Shown piece by piece: positions 1 to 8,472 of a stretch of 36,752 bases of DNA (positions are counted from its first letter, which is position 1; every line of letters begins with the position of its first letter). The stretch is from Rhodococcus sp. G-MC3. Its GTDB lineage: Bacteria; Actinomycetota; Actinomycetes; Mycobacteriales; Mycobacteriaceae. The translations under genes and the position numbers were made by a program. The stretch spans positions 1-36,752 of the forward strand of contig NZ_JASISW010000033.1 of the NCBI RefSeq assembly GCF_030063335.1. The letters are read 5' to 3'. The notes under the pieces are model-generated. The model did no database searches, was not told the DNA's origin, and was given only the letters and a program-made list of their open reading frames with translations.

Positions 1-126
1 ACGGATTCTGCGGCGACATCCCGCCGATCGAATGCGAACAGCTCCACTACACTCGACAATCGGATCAGCTCGCGAGCTGACCGAACTCACACGAAACCAA
101 GTCTCCGGACTCACCGGTGCGGTTCA
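1..126. repeat. Terminal inverted repeat, left copy
   Basis: These 126 bases are a perfect reverse complement of 36627-36752; the match breaks at the 127th base. One frame is open through the repeat (residues such as RELTELTRNQVSGLTG), but I do not recognise a family. Both copies run exactly to the window ends. That fits either the edge of a larger inverted repeat, such as a mobile element or duplicated gene on both sides, or an assembly-graph break at a shared k-mer. Confidence 0.9.
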
Positions 127-297
127 AGGAGACTTCGGTTGCGTTCGAAGGCTCCACGTTCAGCCGCCGGGGGGTGACATAGGAGCAATCAGCGAGAGCT
201 GATACTTGCTATCTACAACCATATGGTGGCAACTGCAGCTGGGCAACGCGGATGCCTGTCCCGTGAGTCACATTTCACTTCGCCGTCACGAAGGATG
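127..297. other. Intergenic, no gene seen
   Basis: This stretch lies between the left repeat and the stop codon of the ABC ATPase gene. The open frames here are antisense shadows or unsupported. No hairpin terminator or promoter stood out. Confidence 0.5.
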
Positions 298-1119
298 TCA
301 TGCTCGAACTTGTCGCTCGGAGTGAGCAATCCAGCGGCCGGACGCGCGAGTCACGGCCATCGGGTAGCCGAAGCATTCGCTGACGCTCTCCGAATTCAAG
401 GTCTCGTCCACAGGACCGGACGCCAACACGACTCCGGCGCCGAGCATCAGCACATGTGTTGTGTGCGGGGGGATTTCCTCGAGGTGATGGGTGACCATCA
501 CAGTGGTCAGTTCGGGGTCGGCCGCGGCGAGATGTTCGAGCGCGTCCAGCAACTGCTCGCGCGCGGCAAGGTCGAGACCGGTCGAGGGTTCGTCGAGCAA
601 CAGCAACCGGGGACGGGAGATCAAGGCCCGTGCGATCAGTACTCGGCCGCGCTCCCCCTGCGACATCGTCGTCCACACCGCGTGCGAGTGCTCACCCATT
701 CCCATTGCGGTCAACAACGCTCGTGCACGCACCGTGTGCGCCGCAGACGGCTCGTGTCGAGTCACTCGCACCGCGGTGTTGGTGAGACCGGTGAGGACCA
801 CTTCCAGCGCGGATAGTGGCTGATCCAGTCTGTGACGCGGATCGACATGGCCTATCCAGGAACGAAGTTCGCGCATATCGACGCGTCCGAGCCGATGTCC
901 CAATACGTGAACCGACCCACCAGTGGGGTGCACTCGGGCACCCAGGAGGCTCAGAAGCGTGCTCTTTCCGGCGCCGTTCGGACCGAGGAGAGCCCAGTGT
1001 TCGCCAGGTCGAGCAGTAAAACTTATGTCGGACAGAAGATGTCGTCCACCGCGGACGACATCGACCCCAGAGACCTGCACGGCAGCGACGTGTACTGCTG
1101 CGAGCTGTCGGGATGACAA
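298..1119 (-). CDS. Orphan ABC transporter ATP-binding protein
   Basis: A 273-residue ATPase subunit of an ABC transporter, acting at the cytoplasmic face of the membrane. Walker A is GPNGAGKST (about 46-54), the signature is MSQGE (about 152-156), Walker B is LLLLDEP (about 172-178), and the H-loop lies in VTHH (about 210). All catalytic parts are present and length is normal. The overall layout recalls the ModF/YlmA-like single-ATPase group. No permease or binding protein is adjacent, so the substrate cannot be named. It lies 79 bp downstream of the flavin monooxygenase gene on the same strand and may be cotranscribed with it from the operator-bearing promoter near 2.6 kb. The start is uncertain: the frame opens with TTG at 1119, and a GTG at 1080 is an alternative that removes 13 poorly conserved residues. 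Confidence 0.85.
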   Translation of the reverse strand: MSSRQLAAVHVAAVQVSGVDVVRGGRHLLSDISFTARPGEHWALLGPNGAGKSTLLSLLGARVHPTGGSVHVLGHRLGRVDMRELRSWIGHVDPRHRLDQPLSALEVVLTGLTNTAVRVTRHEPSAAHTVRARALLTAMGMGEHSHAVWTTMSQGERGRVLIARALISRPRLLLLDEPSTGLDLAAREQLLDALEHLAAADPELTTVMVTHHLEEIPPHTTHVLMLGAGVVLASGPVDETLNSESVSECFGYPMAVTRASGRWIAHSERQVRA

Positions 1120-1198
1120 TGCTTGCGCCCTTCGGTCGTGAACAAGCGAAGCCGGACCACGGATTGACGCTCACCGGGGCCCGACTCTGTTGCTGTGG

Positions 1199-2464
1199 TT
1201 ATCTTTTCGCTGCTGCAGGTGCAAAGCGATCAAGCGTGGTGATGCCTTCGAATTCATGCGGTTTCGTTCCGGCCATGATGCGTCCGAAGTTCTCCGACAG
1301 AGCTTCCAGGTTGAGAGCACCATGGAGGGTGATGATCCGAGCATCGCGCCAGGCGCGCTGGATCGGCTCGAAGTCCATGATTGCGGTCGATCCGGAGTTT
1401 CGCTGAAGTAGCTCGATCGCCTCGGCGCACCATTTGGCTGCATATGCGGTTTCGGCGAGAACCCGAGTACTGAAGAGCTGCAGGTAATCGGGATCGGCCG
1501 GTGTGCCTGCCGCAGCCAGTTCGCCGAGCCGGTCGGTCTCGATCGCGTTTGCCTGCGCCATCAAGGCGGCAGACTGAATTTTGGTGTGAACCTCGGTGAG
1601 CATCAGGTGTGTGAGCGGTGCTTCGAGTTGGTTCTTGTACGTCGTGCCGCGAATAGGTCGGCCACTGGACCGTTCGAGAAAACGATCGAGCGCGCCACGC
1701 GCGATGCCGACCGACATACCGGCCATCAGGCTGAACGCCCATCCGAGAGTCGGCGCCTTCCACAAAGATCCCGCCAGACCGCTGTCCAGGTTTCCGCCCA
1801 CGACATCCCGGAAATCGACGACACGGTAATCGGGGACGAACAGCTTTCCTTGCGCCAGCGAGCTCGACACACTGCCGGTGGCGCGCATCCCGGCGACATG
1901 CCAGTCGTCATGGAATTCGAGTTCGCTTCGAGGGACCTGAACGCCCACGAGGTAAGGCCCGTTGCCGTCGTCGGCAATGCATCCGAGGTTGGTGAACGGG
2001 GCCCACAACGAATCACTGCCGAAGGTCCACGGTCCACCGGTGATTTCCCACCCACCCTCTACCCGCTGCGCCCGTCCCCTCGATGCCGGGAAGTGGCTCG
2101 ATGCGGCGACACGGGGCCCGATCCAATCGGATCCGAATACCTCTTCGACGTTGCGGGCGCCGGAACCGGCGGGGATCCAGTTGGTCGATGCCCCAACCCA
2201 TACCGTCCACCCACAGGAACCGTCCCATTTCGCGACCTCGGAGACAACATCCAACTGCTGTCGGACCGAGAACTCGTATCCCCCGAACTCCGTAGGACTG
2301 CCGATGTCGAAGACACCCGTCGCGTCGAGATCGGCGATGGTCTCGGACGAATGGCGTCCTGCACGCTCGGCATCGAGCGCGCGTTCGCGCAGCGTGGGCC
2401 CCAGCACTCGCACCCTGTCGAGGACCGTTGCGAGCCTTTCGGAATTGTCGATGATCTCGATCAT
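1199..2464 (-). CDS. Acyl-CoA dehydrogenase-fold flavin monooxygenase
   Basis: A 421-residue protein of the two-component group D flavin monooxygenase family (HsaA, DszC, HpaH/C2 type). Known members use FADH2 or FMNH2 from a separate reductase plus O2 to hydroxylate phenolic or heteroaromatic rings. The N-terminal helical domain, the central beta domain (GGWEITGGPWTFGSDS) and the C-terminal four-helix domain follow the family order. Assignment as oxygenase rather than dehydrogenase rests on overall resemblance and on a matching flavin reductase at 11996. The open frame extends 66 codons further upstream, but ATG 2464 has an AGGAG ribosome site 8 bases before it, so I chose that. A promoter with TTGACA (2615-2620) and the shared operator (2559-2576) precede it. 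The substrate is unknown; an aromatic compound is inferred from the neighbours. Confidence 0.8.
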   Translation of the reverse strand: MIEIIDNSERLATVLDRVRVLGPTLRERALDAERAGRHSSETIADLDATGVFDIGSPTEFGGYEFSVRQQLDVVSEVAKWDGSCGWTVWVGASTNWIPAGSGARNVEEVFGSDWIGPRVAASSHFPASRGRAQRVEGGWEITGGPWTFGSDSLWAPFTNLGCIADDGNGPYLVGVQVPRSELEFHDDWHVAGMRATGSVSSSLAQGKLFVPDYRVVDFRDVVGGNLDSGLAGSLWKAPTLGWAFSLMAGMSVGIARGALDRFLERSSGRPIRGTTYKNQLEAPLTHLMLTEVHTKIQSAALMAQANAIETDRLGELAAAGTPADPDYLQLFSTRVLAETAYAAKWCAEAIELLQRNSGSTAIMDFEPIQRAWRDARIITLHGALNLEALSENFGRIMAGTKPHEFEGITTLDRFAPAAAKR

Positions 2465-2558
2465 GATGTCGTCTCCTGAAGTCGTTTGGCCAGTGCTCGA
2501 ACGATGCTGGCGTGAAGTTCGGGGCCCTTGGGGTGTAGCGTCCACACGACGTGTCCCG

Positions 2559-2576
2559 TAAAACACCCGTATGTTT
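2559..2576 (-). promoter_or_regulatory. Shared operator, copy A
   Basis: The minus strand reads AAACATACGGGTGTTTTA, one base different from the identical copies at 7065 and 13182. Here the arms AAACA and TGTTT form a perfect inverted repeat around TACGGG. Upstream on the same strand lie TTGACA (2615-2620) and an AATACT-like -10 (2591-2596) with 18 bp between them. This puts the element roughly 8-25 bases downstream of the expected transcription start, about 95 bases before the monooxygenase ATG. That position suits a repressor. Confidence 0.65.
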
Positions 2577-2658
2577 CGGGTAGTAACTAGAGTATTAGTC
2601 GTGATTGTCGTCACTGTCAAGTGCGCGATGCGAATATCGCTATCCCGCCAGGCTGGGA

Positions 2659-3600
2659 TCAAGCCGAATCAGGTTCGCGCGCAAGCGACTCGACGACACG
2701 GCTTCTGAACCACCGGTGCACCGGATCGTCGGCGCGGATCGGGTGCCACCACAGCGCGTGGTTGAGTGGCGCCAATTCGAACGGGAAATCGACGATTCGA
2801 ATCCCCATGCGCTCGCCCATGACACCTGCCAGGCGCTCGGGAAGAAAAGCGATCCGATCGGTGCCGGCAACCAAATAGGGCAGCGCCAGAAAATTCTCGC
2901 CGACGACCTGAATGAGGGGTTCGATTCCATACGCCCTGAGCTGACGTAGCGGCGTTGCCGAGCCATGGGGGTACGTCTGAAAGTCCGCCCATGGGAATTC
3001 GGTCAACTGACCGGCTTCGATCGAGGTGCCGATGCGTGGATTACCCTCGGCGACAACGCAAGCCCACCGGTCGGAGAACAGATCGATCGAAGGCAATCCG
3101 TCGACTGGCCCCCGCGAGACCATCATCGCGTCGACGGCGAGAAGCTGGACCGATGCGTTGTCCACGACCTCCGATCTCAATTGCAGGAACTGGACCTTGA
3201 TATCAGGAGCTTCTCTCAACAGGGCCCGCACGATCGAGTCGCCCACCGTCGCCACCATGTAGTCGGACGCGAACAGTGTGAACTCGCGGGTCGAACTGTG
3301 GATGTCGACATCGGGCTCTGCGTCGAGCACACGTCCGACGGCGGACACTGCGACAGCGGTCCTGCCGACGAGGCTGTGGCCCAACGGCGTCAGCTCGTAC
3401 GTAACTCCAACTCGGTCCAACAAGCGGTCCCCGTAATACCGTCGCAAACGCGCAAGCGCTGCACTCATCGCCGGCTGACTCAGACCGACGGCTACGGCGG
3501 CCCGGCTGACACTTCGCTCACGCAGCAGGGCATCGAGCGACAGAACGAGGTTCAAGTCGAGTGTGCCGCGCTGGCCGGCGGGACGGTTGTTCGGACTCAT
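2659..3600 (-). CDS. LysR-family regulator (NodD-like)
   Basis: A 313-residue LysR-type transcription factor. The N-terminal winged helix-turn-helix covers about residues 14-73 (LDLNLVLSLDALLRERSVSR, then SQPAMSAALARLRR), followed by a periplasmic-binding-protein-like effector domain. The opening LDLNLV and the effector region resemble the NodD/NahR branch, which often senses aromatic compounds; that parallel is inference. The ATG at 3600 fits the usual length. It diverges from the frameshifted MFS gene across about 270 bp, the normal layout for a LysR regulator and its target, and lies upstream of the monooxygenase on the same strand. A role in control of the aromatic cluster is likely but not shown. 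Confidence 0.88.
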   Translation of the reverse strand: MSPNNRPAGQRGTLDLNLVLSLDALLRERSVSRAAVAVGLSQPAMSAALARLRRYYGDRLLDRVGVTYELTPLGHSLVGRTAVAVSAVGRVLDAEPDVDIHSSTREFTLFASDYMVATVGDSIVRALLREAPDIKVQFLQLRSEVVDNASVQLLAVDAMMVSRGPVDGLPSIDLFSDRWACVVAEGNPRIGTSIEAGQLTEFPWADFQTYPHGSATPLRQLRAYGIEPLIQVVGENFLALPYLVAGTDRIAFLPERLAGVMGERMGIRIVDFPFELAPLNHALWWHPIRADDPVHRWFRSRVVESLAREPDSA

Positions 3601-3870
3601 GATGACCCCACTATGCCTGGTGAAGCCATCGAATTTGCGAGTTCAGGAAACCAGCTCAATCAGCCGCCTGACCTCGCAGTCGGCCCATCTGGGCTTATTC
3701 ACCGGACGAATCTTCGTCATATCGATTCATTGCTTCCCAGATCCACCGCAACCCGGGAAAGTGATGGGCCTCACAAGATTGTCGCTCTGAGCGGACGCGC
3801 TCCCTTGGGCAGTACGTCGAGGTTCAGTAGACCGTCCGATTCAGAACTCCCCATCAGCAAGGAGCCCACA
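3601..3870. promoter_or_regulatory. Divergent LysR/MFS intergenic region
   Basis: About 270 bp separate the LysR start (3600, minus) from the MFS start (3871, plus). By analogy with other LysR regulators this should hold their binding sites. I could not single out one convincing T-N11-A box, and the shared CGGGTGTTTTA operator is absent. Confidence 0.4.
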
Positions 3871-5141
3871 TTGATCAGATCACGCGCACAAGAATTTCGA
3901 CGAGGATGGCCGACTCTCGCGGCGGCCGTTATCGGCGTCGGCGTAGGAGGAACCGGTCTTGCCATCTACTCGGCTGGCCTGTTCGCCGCCGACCTGGCGA
4001 TGGAGATCGGACTCGGTCCCGCACAATACGGCGCGTCCATCACACTTGTGGCGTTTGGCATGGCGCTTGCCGCACCAGTAGTCGGACACATCGTCGACAA
4101 GTTCGGAGTCAAGGCACCAGCATAGTCGGATCTCTCTGTGCTGCACTTAGTTTCGTAGCCTTGGCAACTATAGTCCAATCCGTTGCCGCGTATATGACAA
4201 CGATGGCATTCATCGGGTTCTTCGGCGCAGGGACCGGCCCGATCGCGTTCAGCCGTGCAGTGAGTAGTTGGTTCGACCGAGCGCGCGGGTTGGCACTGGG
4301 CATCACCATGATGGGCAGCGGACTGGCCACTGCCATCATCCCCATCACGATCGGTCGTGTCGTCGAATTGGAAGGCTGGAAATTCGGCTACCTGACGTTG
4401 GCGTGCGTCGCGGTTGTGGGTGTCATTCCCTCACTGTTCTTCTTGACAGTGGCTCCCCGAGTGGAACCGGTAGCGAGCGAAAGCGCCGTACCCAACGCAC
4501 CCGAACTCGAATTCTCTGCTATCCGACGAGATCCCCTGTACTGGCGCCTGATCCTCACGTTCGGGCTCATGGCGATCACGGTCACCGGACTCGTTCCGTA
4601 CCTGATTCCGATGCTGCGCCAAGATGGAATGAGCATCGGCGGCGCGGCGGGGATCGCGTCCACTCTCGGCGTTGCAGTGATCGTCAGTCGCGTTGTGATC
4701 GGGTGGCTCATCGATATCTTGCGTCCGACGGTCGTGACCGCAGTGTTGTGCCTGCTGTGCGCTGGCGGTGTTCTGACGTTCGCCGTGGGCGGAATCGCAT
4801 TCGCGCCGGCTCTGGCCCTCGCTCTCGGTTGTCTACTCGGCGCCGAACTGGATCTGGTCGGTTTCTTCACATCGCGATACTTCGGACTGGCAGCTTTCGG
4901 AAAAGCCTTCGCCGGGCCGTACATGGCTTTTGTGATCGGAGGAGGCATCGCACCCTTGTGCGTGGGCGCCATCGTGCAGAGGACCGAGAGTTACACGGCC
5001 GTTCTGTACACCGTCAGTGCACTCGCAGCGTTGTGTGCCGTCGCCTTCCTGGCGCTTCCGCCGGTACGAACGCCCAAGCAAGGCGCTGAAGGTGTCGTCG
5101 ATGCAAAGACGGTTCCGGTGTCCGTCAGCGCGGACGAGTAG
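3871..5141 (+). pseudogene. Frameshifted MFS transporter
   Basis: A 12-helix major facilitator of the oxalate/formate-monocarboxylate type, split over two frames. The first part (3871-4125) reads from a TTG start with an AAGGAG ribosome site and ends FGVKAPA then stop. The second frame resumes at once with IVGSLCAALSFVALA and runs to 5141. Joining them at about 4115-4128 restores a full-length transporter, including the GHIVDKFG loop after helix 2 and the SSWFDRARGLALG segment. The shift equals loss of one base. It diverges from the LysR gene and would be expected to import the substrate of the cluster. Whether this is a real mutation or a sequencing error cannot be told from the sequence. 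Confidence 0.8.
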
Positions 5142-5233
5142 TCGAAGTGGGCGAAGGTGTGGAGGCAGACCGGCCCACGCCATTTCGCGAGTCGGCGCGA
5201 TATGCACGGCCGATCAGAGGTACAAAGACTTCC

Positions 5234-6244
5234 ATGAGCACTACAGATCTTGGTCTTATGGTCAACGACGTCTACGTCGACGGTGTGCTGAACTCGTCCC
5301 ACGACACCCTCCAACAGACGTTTGCCGCACTCGATGCCACCGGAGGCACTGCGTGGATTGCGCTCTCCGAACCTGATATCGATGCCGCAACAGATGATCT
5401 CATCTCCCTCGCGAGAAGATTCGATTTGCACGAGTTGGCGATCGAGGACGCCAAGAACGGGCATCAGCGAGCAAAATTGGAGCGGTACGGGTCCACTTTG
5501 TTCCTTGTTGTCCGCCCAGCGATCTATCTCGACACCGAGGAAGAAGTCGCATTCGGCGAAATTCATTGTTTCGTCGGTGTCGACTTCTTCATCGCAATCA
5601 ATCACGTCGCCGACATCGACGACCGACACATCGCTCGCAGTGTAGATCGGCTGAGGGGCAAGCCTGCGCTGCTGAGCACCGGGCCGCAGGCCATCCTTTG
5701 GGCAGTGCTCGACACCGTCGTCGACGCGTACAGCCCGGTCATCGAAGGCCTCGACAACGATATCGACGAAATCGAGCATCAGCTCTTCGCCGGCGAATCG
5801 GCCGTCGGACGCCGGATCTACGAACTGTTCAGCGAGGTTACCGACTTCCAGAAGGCCACGAGACCTCTCATCGGGATCCTCGACGGTTTGCTGAGGGGAA
5901 GCGAGAAGTACGGAGTCGGAATCGAGCTGGACCGTCGCTTGCGCGACGTTCAGGATCACATCATTCGCGTCGCCGAGCGGGCCGACACATTCCATTCGCT
6001 GCTCCAGAATGCGCTTGCGCTCAATGCGACGATCGTCGCTCAAAAGCAGAACGACGTGACCAAAAGCATCTCCGCATGGGCAGCAATCTTGTTCACTCCC
6101 ACACTGATCGGTGCCATCTACGGTATGAACTTCGAGATCATGCCGGAACTGAAATGGACGTTCGGATACCCGTTCGCGCTCGCACTGATGGCGCTGACGG
6201 GTATCGGACTGTGGGGAGTATTCAAGATCAAACAGTGGCTCTAG
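5234..6244 (+). CDS. corA: CorA-family divalent cation channel
   Basis: A 336-residue membrane protein that passes Mg2+, Co2+ or a related divalent cation. A long cytoplasmic alpha/beta domain is followed by two C-terminal membrane helices. The hallmark GMN motif sits at about 297-299 (YGMNFE), right after the first helix (AAILFTPTLIGAI). The open frame starts 29 codons earlier, but ATG 5234 removes a non-homologous leader. It follows the MFS gene by about 90 bp and converges on the GntR gene at 6279. It has no evident part in aromatic catabolism and may be a housekeeping neighbour. The exact ion cannot be fixed: the GMN motif is shared by Mg2+, Co2+ and Zn2+ members. Confidence 0.9.
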   Translation: MSTTDLGLMVNDVYVDGVLNSSHDTLQQTFAALDATGGTAWIALSEPDIDAATDDLISLARRFDLHELAIEDAKNGHQRAKLERYGSTLFLVVRPAIYLDTEEEVAFGEIHCFVGVDFFIAINHVADIDDRHIARSVDRLRGKPALLSTGPQAILWAVLDTVVDAYSPVIEGLDNDIDEIEHQLFAGESAVGRRIYELFSEVTDFQKATRPLIGILDGLLRGSEKYGVGIELDRRLRDVQDHIIRVAERADTFHSLLQNALALNATIVAQKQNDVTKSISAWAAILFTPTLIGAIYGMNFEIMPELKWTFGYPFALALMALTGIGLWGVFKIKQWL

Positions 6245-6278
6245 ATCACTGCAACTCCAGCAGAGCAATCGTCTGTGA

Positions 6279-7001
6279 CTACAGGACGGGTACCGGCTGA
6301 CCGACCGAGCCGTCCATCTTGATCGAGATTCCCCGGTGAGCCTCGACGGCGAGGCGAGTTCGGTCTTCGTCACCGTCGACGATTGCATGCACCAATTCGG
6401 CGTGCACAGCAGCTCGTGACGCGAGGTAGTCTTCGGCGTCGATCTGCGGCTCGGACTCCGCATGCACCGTCAGTTCGGCGACGCACCGAATGGTTCCCAC
6501 GTAGACGGCGCGCGCCAGCCCGTTCGGAGCAATAGCCGCAATACGTTCGTGCAACGCCCAATTGGACGCCATGAACGCAGTCCAGTCGGAGCAGCACGAC
6601 TCCATGTGCGCGAGCGCTTCTTCCAGGTCAGCGATATCGGCGTCGGTGCGATGTCGCGCGGCCTCTAGCGCGATCAACTCCTCGAGCGACTCGCGAACTG
6701 CGATGGCGTCGGCGACCGATGTGGCGCCGTTCGCCACCGTGAGCAGCGTACGACGCAATCGAACCACGGCGTTGACAGTCGCCACGAACAGTCCACCCCC
6801 GCGGCCCGGCCGAACCTCGACCGTTCCTCGTTCCGAGAGCAGCCGAGCGGTTTCTCCGATGGTCGAACGCCCGTACCCGGTTTGTTCCCGTAGCTCGTCC
6901 ATCGTGGCGATACGGTCTCCCGCAACGAGCTGCCGTTCGACTATGGACTGCTCGATCGCCGTGGCGAGTTGCTGCGCGCGTGCCTGAGGTTTTGGAAGCA
7001 C
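6279..7001 (-). CDS. GntR-family regulator (first paralogue)
   Basis: A 240-residue FadR-subfamily GntR regulator: winged helix about 12-75 (TMDELREQTGYGRSTIGETA), then a helical FCD effector domain. It is a clear paralogue of the regulator at 9726-10424; both share the block VRPGRGGGLF / IRPGRGGGLF after the DNA-binding domain and similar VRESLEELI / VREALEPLI segments. It diverges from the cupin-hydrolase-CoA transferase operon, with the shared operator (7065-7082) in the gap, so it is a good candidate to bind that site. The start is a GTG at 7001 with no clear ribosome site. Effector unknown; organic acids or acyl-CoAs are usual for this subfamily. Confidence 0.88.
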   Translation of the reverse strand: MLPKPQARAQQLATAIEQSIVERQLVAGDRIATMDELREQTGYGRSTIGETARLLSERGTVEVRPGRGGGLFVATVNAVVRLRRTLLTVANGATSVADAIAVRESLEELIALEAARHRTDADIADLEEALAHMESCCSDWTAFMASNWALHERIAAIAPNGLARAVYVGTIRCVAELTVHAESEPQIDAEDYLASRAAVHAELVHAIVDGDEDRTRLAVEAHRGISIKMDGSVGQPVPVL

Positions 7002-7064
7002 CCGGCTATTTTAGCGCACATGCTTGACATCCACCCCCAAGAACGGCGACTATTAAAACCTATC

Positions 7065-7082
7065 AACCATACGGGTGTTTTA
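7065..7082 (+). promoter_or_regulatory. Shared operator, copy B
   Basis: AACCATACGGGTGTTTTA, identical over all 18 bases to the copy at 13182-13199. It lies between the divergent GntR and cupin genes, 80 bases before the cupin start. A TTGACA (7024-7029) and an AT-rich TATTAA (7051-7056) lie upstream, although their spacing is not ideal. It is preceded by AACCTATC, a near copy of the AACCATAC half, echoing the tandem 9-mers of copy C. Confidence 0.7.
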
Positions 7083-7161
7083 GCCCGACACCGTGCAAGT
7101 CACGACGCCGCACCTTCGTGAGCGCCGAAAACTACCGGTTACCGAAAGAAGGTCTCCCGCC

Positions 7162-7503
7162 ATGTCTATGCGAGTGACGAGAATCGGCGACGCCGAGCCG
7201 TTCAGTCCCGTCGGACACGACAATGTCGGCCCCGTACGTCTTCAGGGCGGAACACAATCACCGACAACGGATTTCACGGTGGCACTCTCGCACTACCTAC
7301 CCGGTGGGGCAGCCAATCTTTCGGCACAACCGTCGGAAACGGTCTACGTGATCGTCTCCGGTGAACTCGTGATGGCCAGCGAGGGTATCGAAGAAGCACT
7401 CGGTCCGTTCGATTCGGTTCACTTCACGCCAGGGACCATGCGCACAGTCGAGAACCGGACCAACTTGCCGGCGTCCATGCTGGTCATTCGAACGGCGTCG
7501 TGA
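7162..7503 (+). CDS. Small cupin protein lacking metal ligands
   Basis: A 113-residue single-domain cupin, first gene of a three-gene operon. The beta-barrel pattern is clear: motif 1 at about 49-67 (GGAANLSAQPSETVYVIVSG) and motif 2 at about 81-99 (GPFDSVHFTPGTMRTVEN). The metal-binding histidines of both motifs are replaced: only the Glu and Gly of motif 1 remain, and the motif 2 His is Arg. A metal-dependent dioxygenase role is therefore unlikely; a binding, isomerase-like or regulatory role is possible. The frame is open from a GTG at 7093, but ATG 7162 follows a GAAGG-like site and matches the domain start. It lies 84 bp upstream of the FAH-type hydrolase, downstream of operator copy B. 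Confidence 0.75.
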   Translation: MSMRVTRIGDAEPFSPVGHDNVGPVRLQGGTQSPTTDFTVALSHYLPGGAANLSAQPSETVYVIVSGELVMASEGIEEALGPFDSVHFTPGTMRTVENRTNLPASMLVIRTAS

Positions 7504-7587
7504 ACCGACCAGACGCGAACAGCTCTCACCACTCACCACCAAGGACGCCGAACCTTCGAGGCAGGCGCTGACAACAATGGAGCACAC

Positions 7588-8472
7588 ATGCGGATCGTGG
7601 GAATAGGTCAAAGCGTTGGCCCGATCCTTGTCGGAGTATTGAACGATGCAGGCAACGCCGTAACAGTCCTCGCCGACGTCGACAGGTTCTGGGCCTCTCC
7701 CGGCAGCTATCTGAACGAAATGGATTTGTCCGGCCCGATACTCCCGGTCGATCAGAACCTGGTACCACCGGTGATTCCGAGCGCCCGTGTTCTGTGCGTG
7801 GGGCTCAACTATCAGGATCACGTCGACGAGGGTTCGTTCCGAAACGACAAGCCGGCAGAGTTCCCTACGTTGTTTGCGCGTTGGTCCGCGTCGTTGAGCG
7901 TCGACGGAGCCGAGGTCCCCCTTCCTACCGGCGAGGACGGCCTTGACTGGGAGGGCGAAGTAGTGGCCTGGGTCGGGTCGACGCTGGTCGACGCTACGCC
8001 TGAGGAAGCCTTGGCCGCTGTGGTCGGTTACTCGACGTTCAACGACATCACCTCGCGCCAAGCGCAGAAACGTACGTCGCAGTGGATCATGGGCAAGAAC
8101 GGTGATCGGTCGGGGCCACTCGGACCTATGATCCCGGCAAGCGAGGTGGGCGATCTACGCGACGGTCTCCGCGTCGTGACACGGGTGAACGGCGAAGTCG
8201 TCCAACACGGGAACACCTCGTCGATGATCTACGGTGTCGGCGAGACATTGTCTCTCATCTCCCACAGTTTCACGCTCAATCCAGGCGACCTGCTCGCCAC
8301 CGGCACACCGTCCGGGGTCGGATACTCTCGCACTCCACCATGGCTTTTGCAGCCGGGCGATACGGTCGAGGTCGAAGTCGATCGACTGGGCATTCTGACC
8401 AATCGCATCGTCGACAACGCAGATCGACATTCCCGCGTCCGCGACAACTCGAACGCAGGTGCACTCCAGTGA
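7588..8472 (+). CDS. FAH-family hydrolase
   Basis: A 294-residue member of the fumarylacetoacetate hydrolase superfamily, which cleaves or hydrates 2-oxo acids and acylpyruvates late in aromatic pathways. Seen: VGLNYQDHV (71-79), the metal ligands E122 and E124 in DWEGEV, D153 in STFND, and the C-terminal TGTPSGVG loop. All three expected acidic ligands are present, so it should be active. ATG 7588 follows GGAG by 5 bases. Its stop overlaps the GTG of the CoA-transferase gene (GTGA at 8469-8472), showing translational coupling. Likely substrates are ring-fission products such as fumarylpyruvate or an oxo-enoate; the sequence alone does not choose between hydrolase and hydratase. Confidence 0.88.
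   Translation: MRIVGIGQSVGPILVGVLNDAGNAVTVLADVDRFWASPGSYLNEMDLSGPILPVDQNLVPPVIPSARVLCVGLNYQDHVDEGSFRNDKPAEFPTLFARWSASLSVDGAEVPLPTGEDGLDWEGEVVAWVGSTLVDATPEEALAAVVGYSTFNDITSRQAQKRTSQWIMGKNGDRSGPLGPMIPASEVGDLRDGLRVVTRVNGEVVQHGNTSSMIYGVGETLSLISHSFTLNPGDLLATGTPSGVGYSRTPPWLLQPGDTVEVEVDRLGILTNRIVDNADRHSRVRDNSNAGALQ

Noticed and set aside
4991..6463. 490-codon open frame on the minus strand
   Set aside because: It is antisense to CorA, resembles no family, and long antisense frames are expected in GC-rich DNA. CorA has clear motifs in the other strand.
7162..7503. The cupin as gentisate-type ring-cleavage dioxygenase
   Set aside because: It is about one third of the usual length and lacks the metal-binding histidines.
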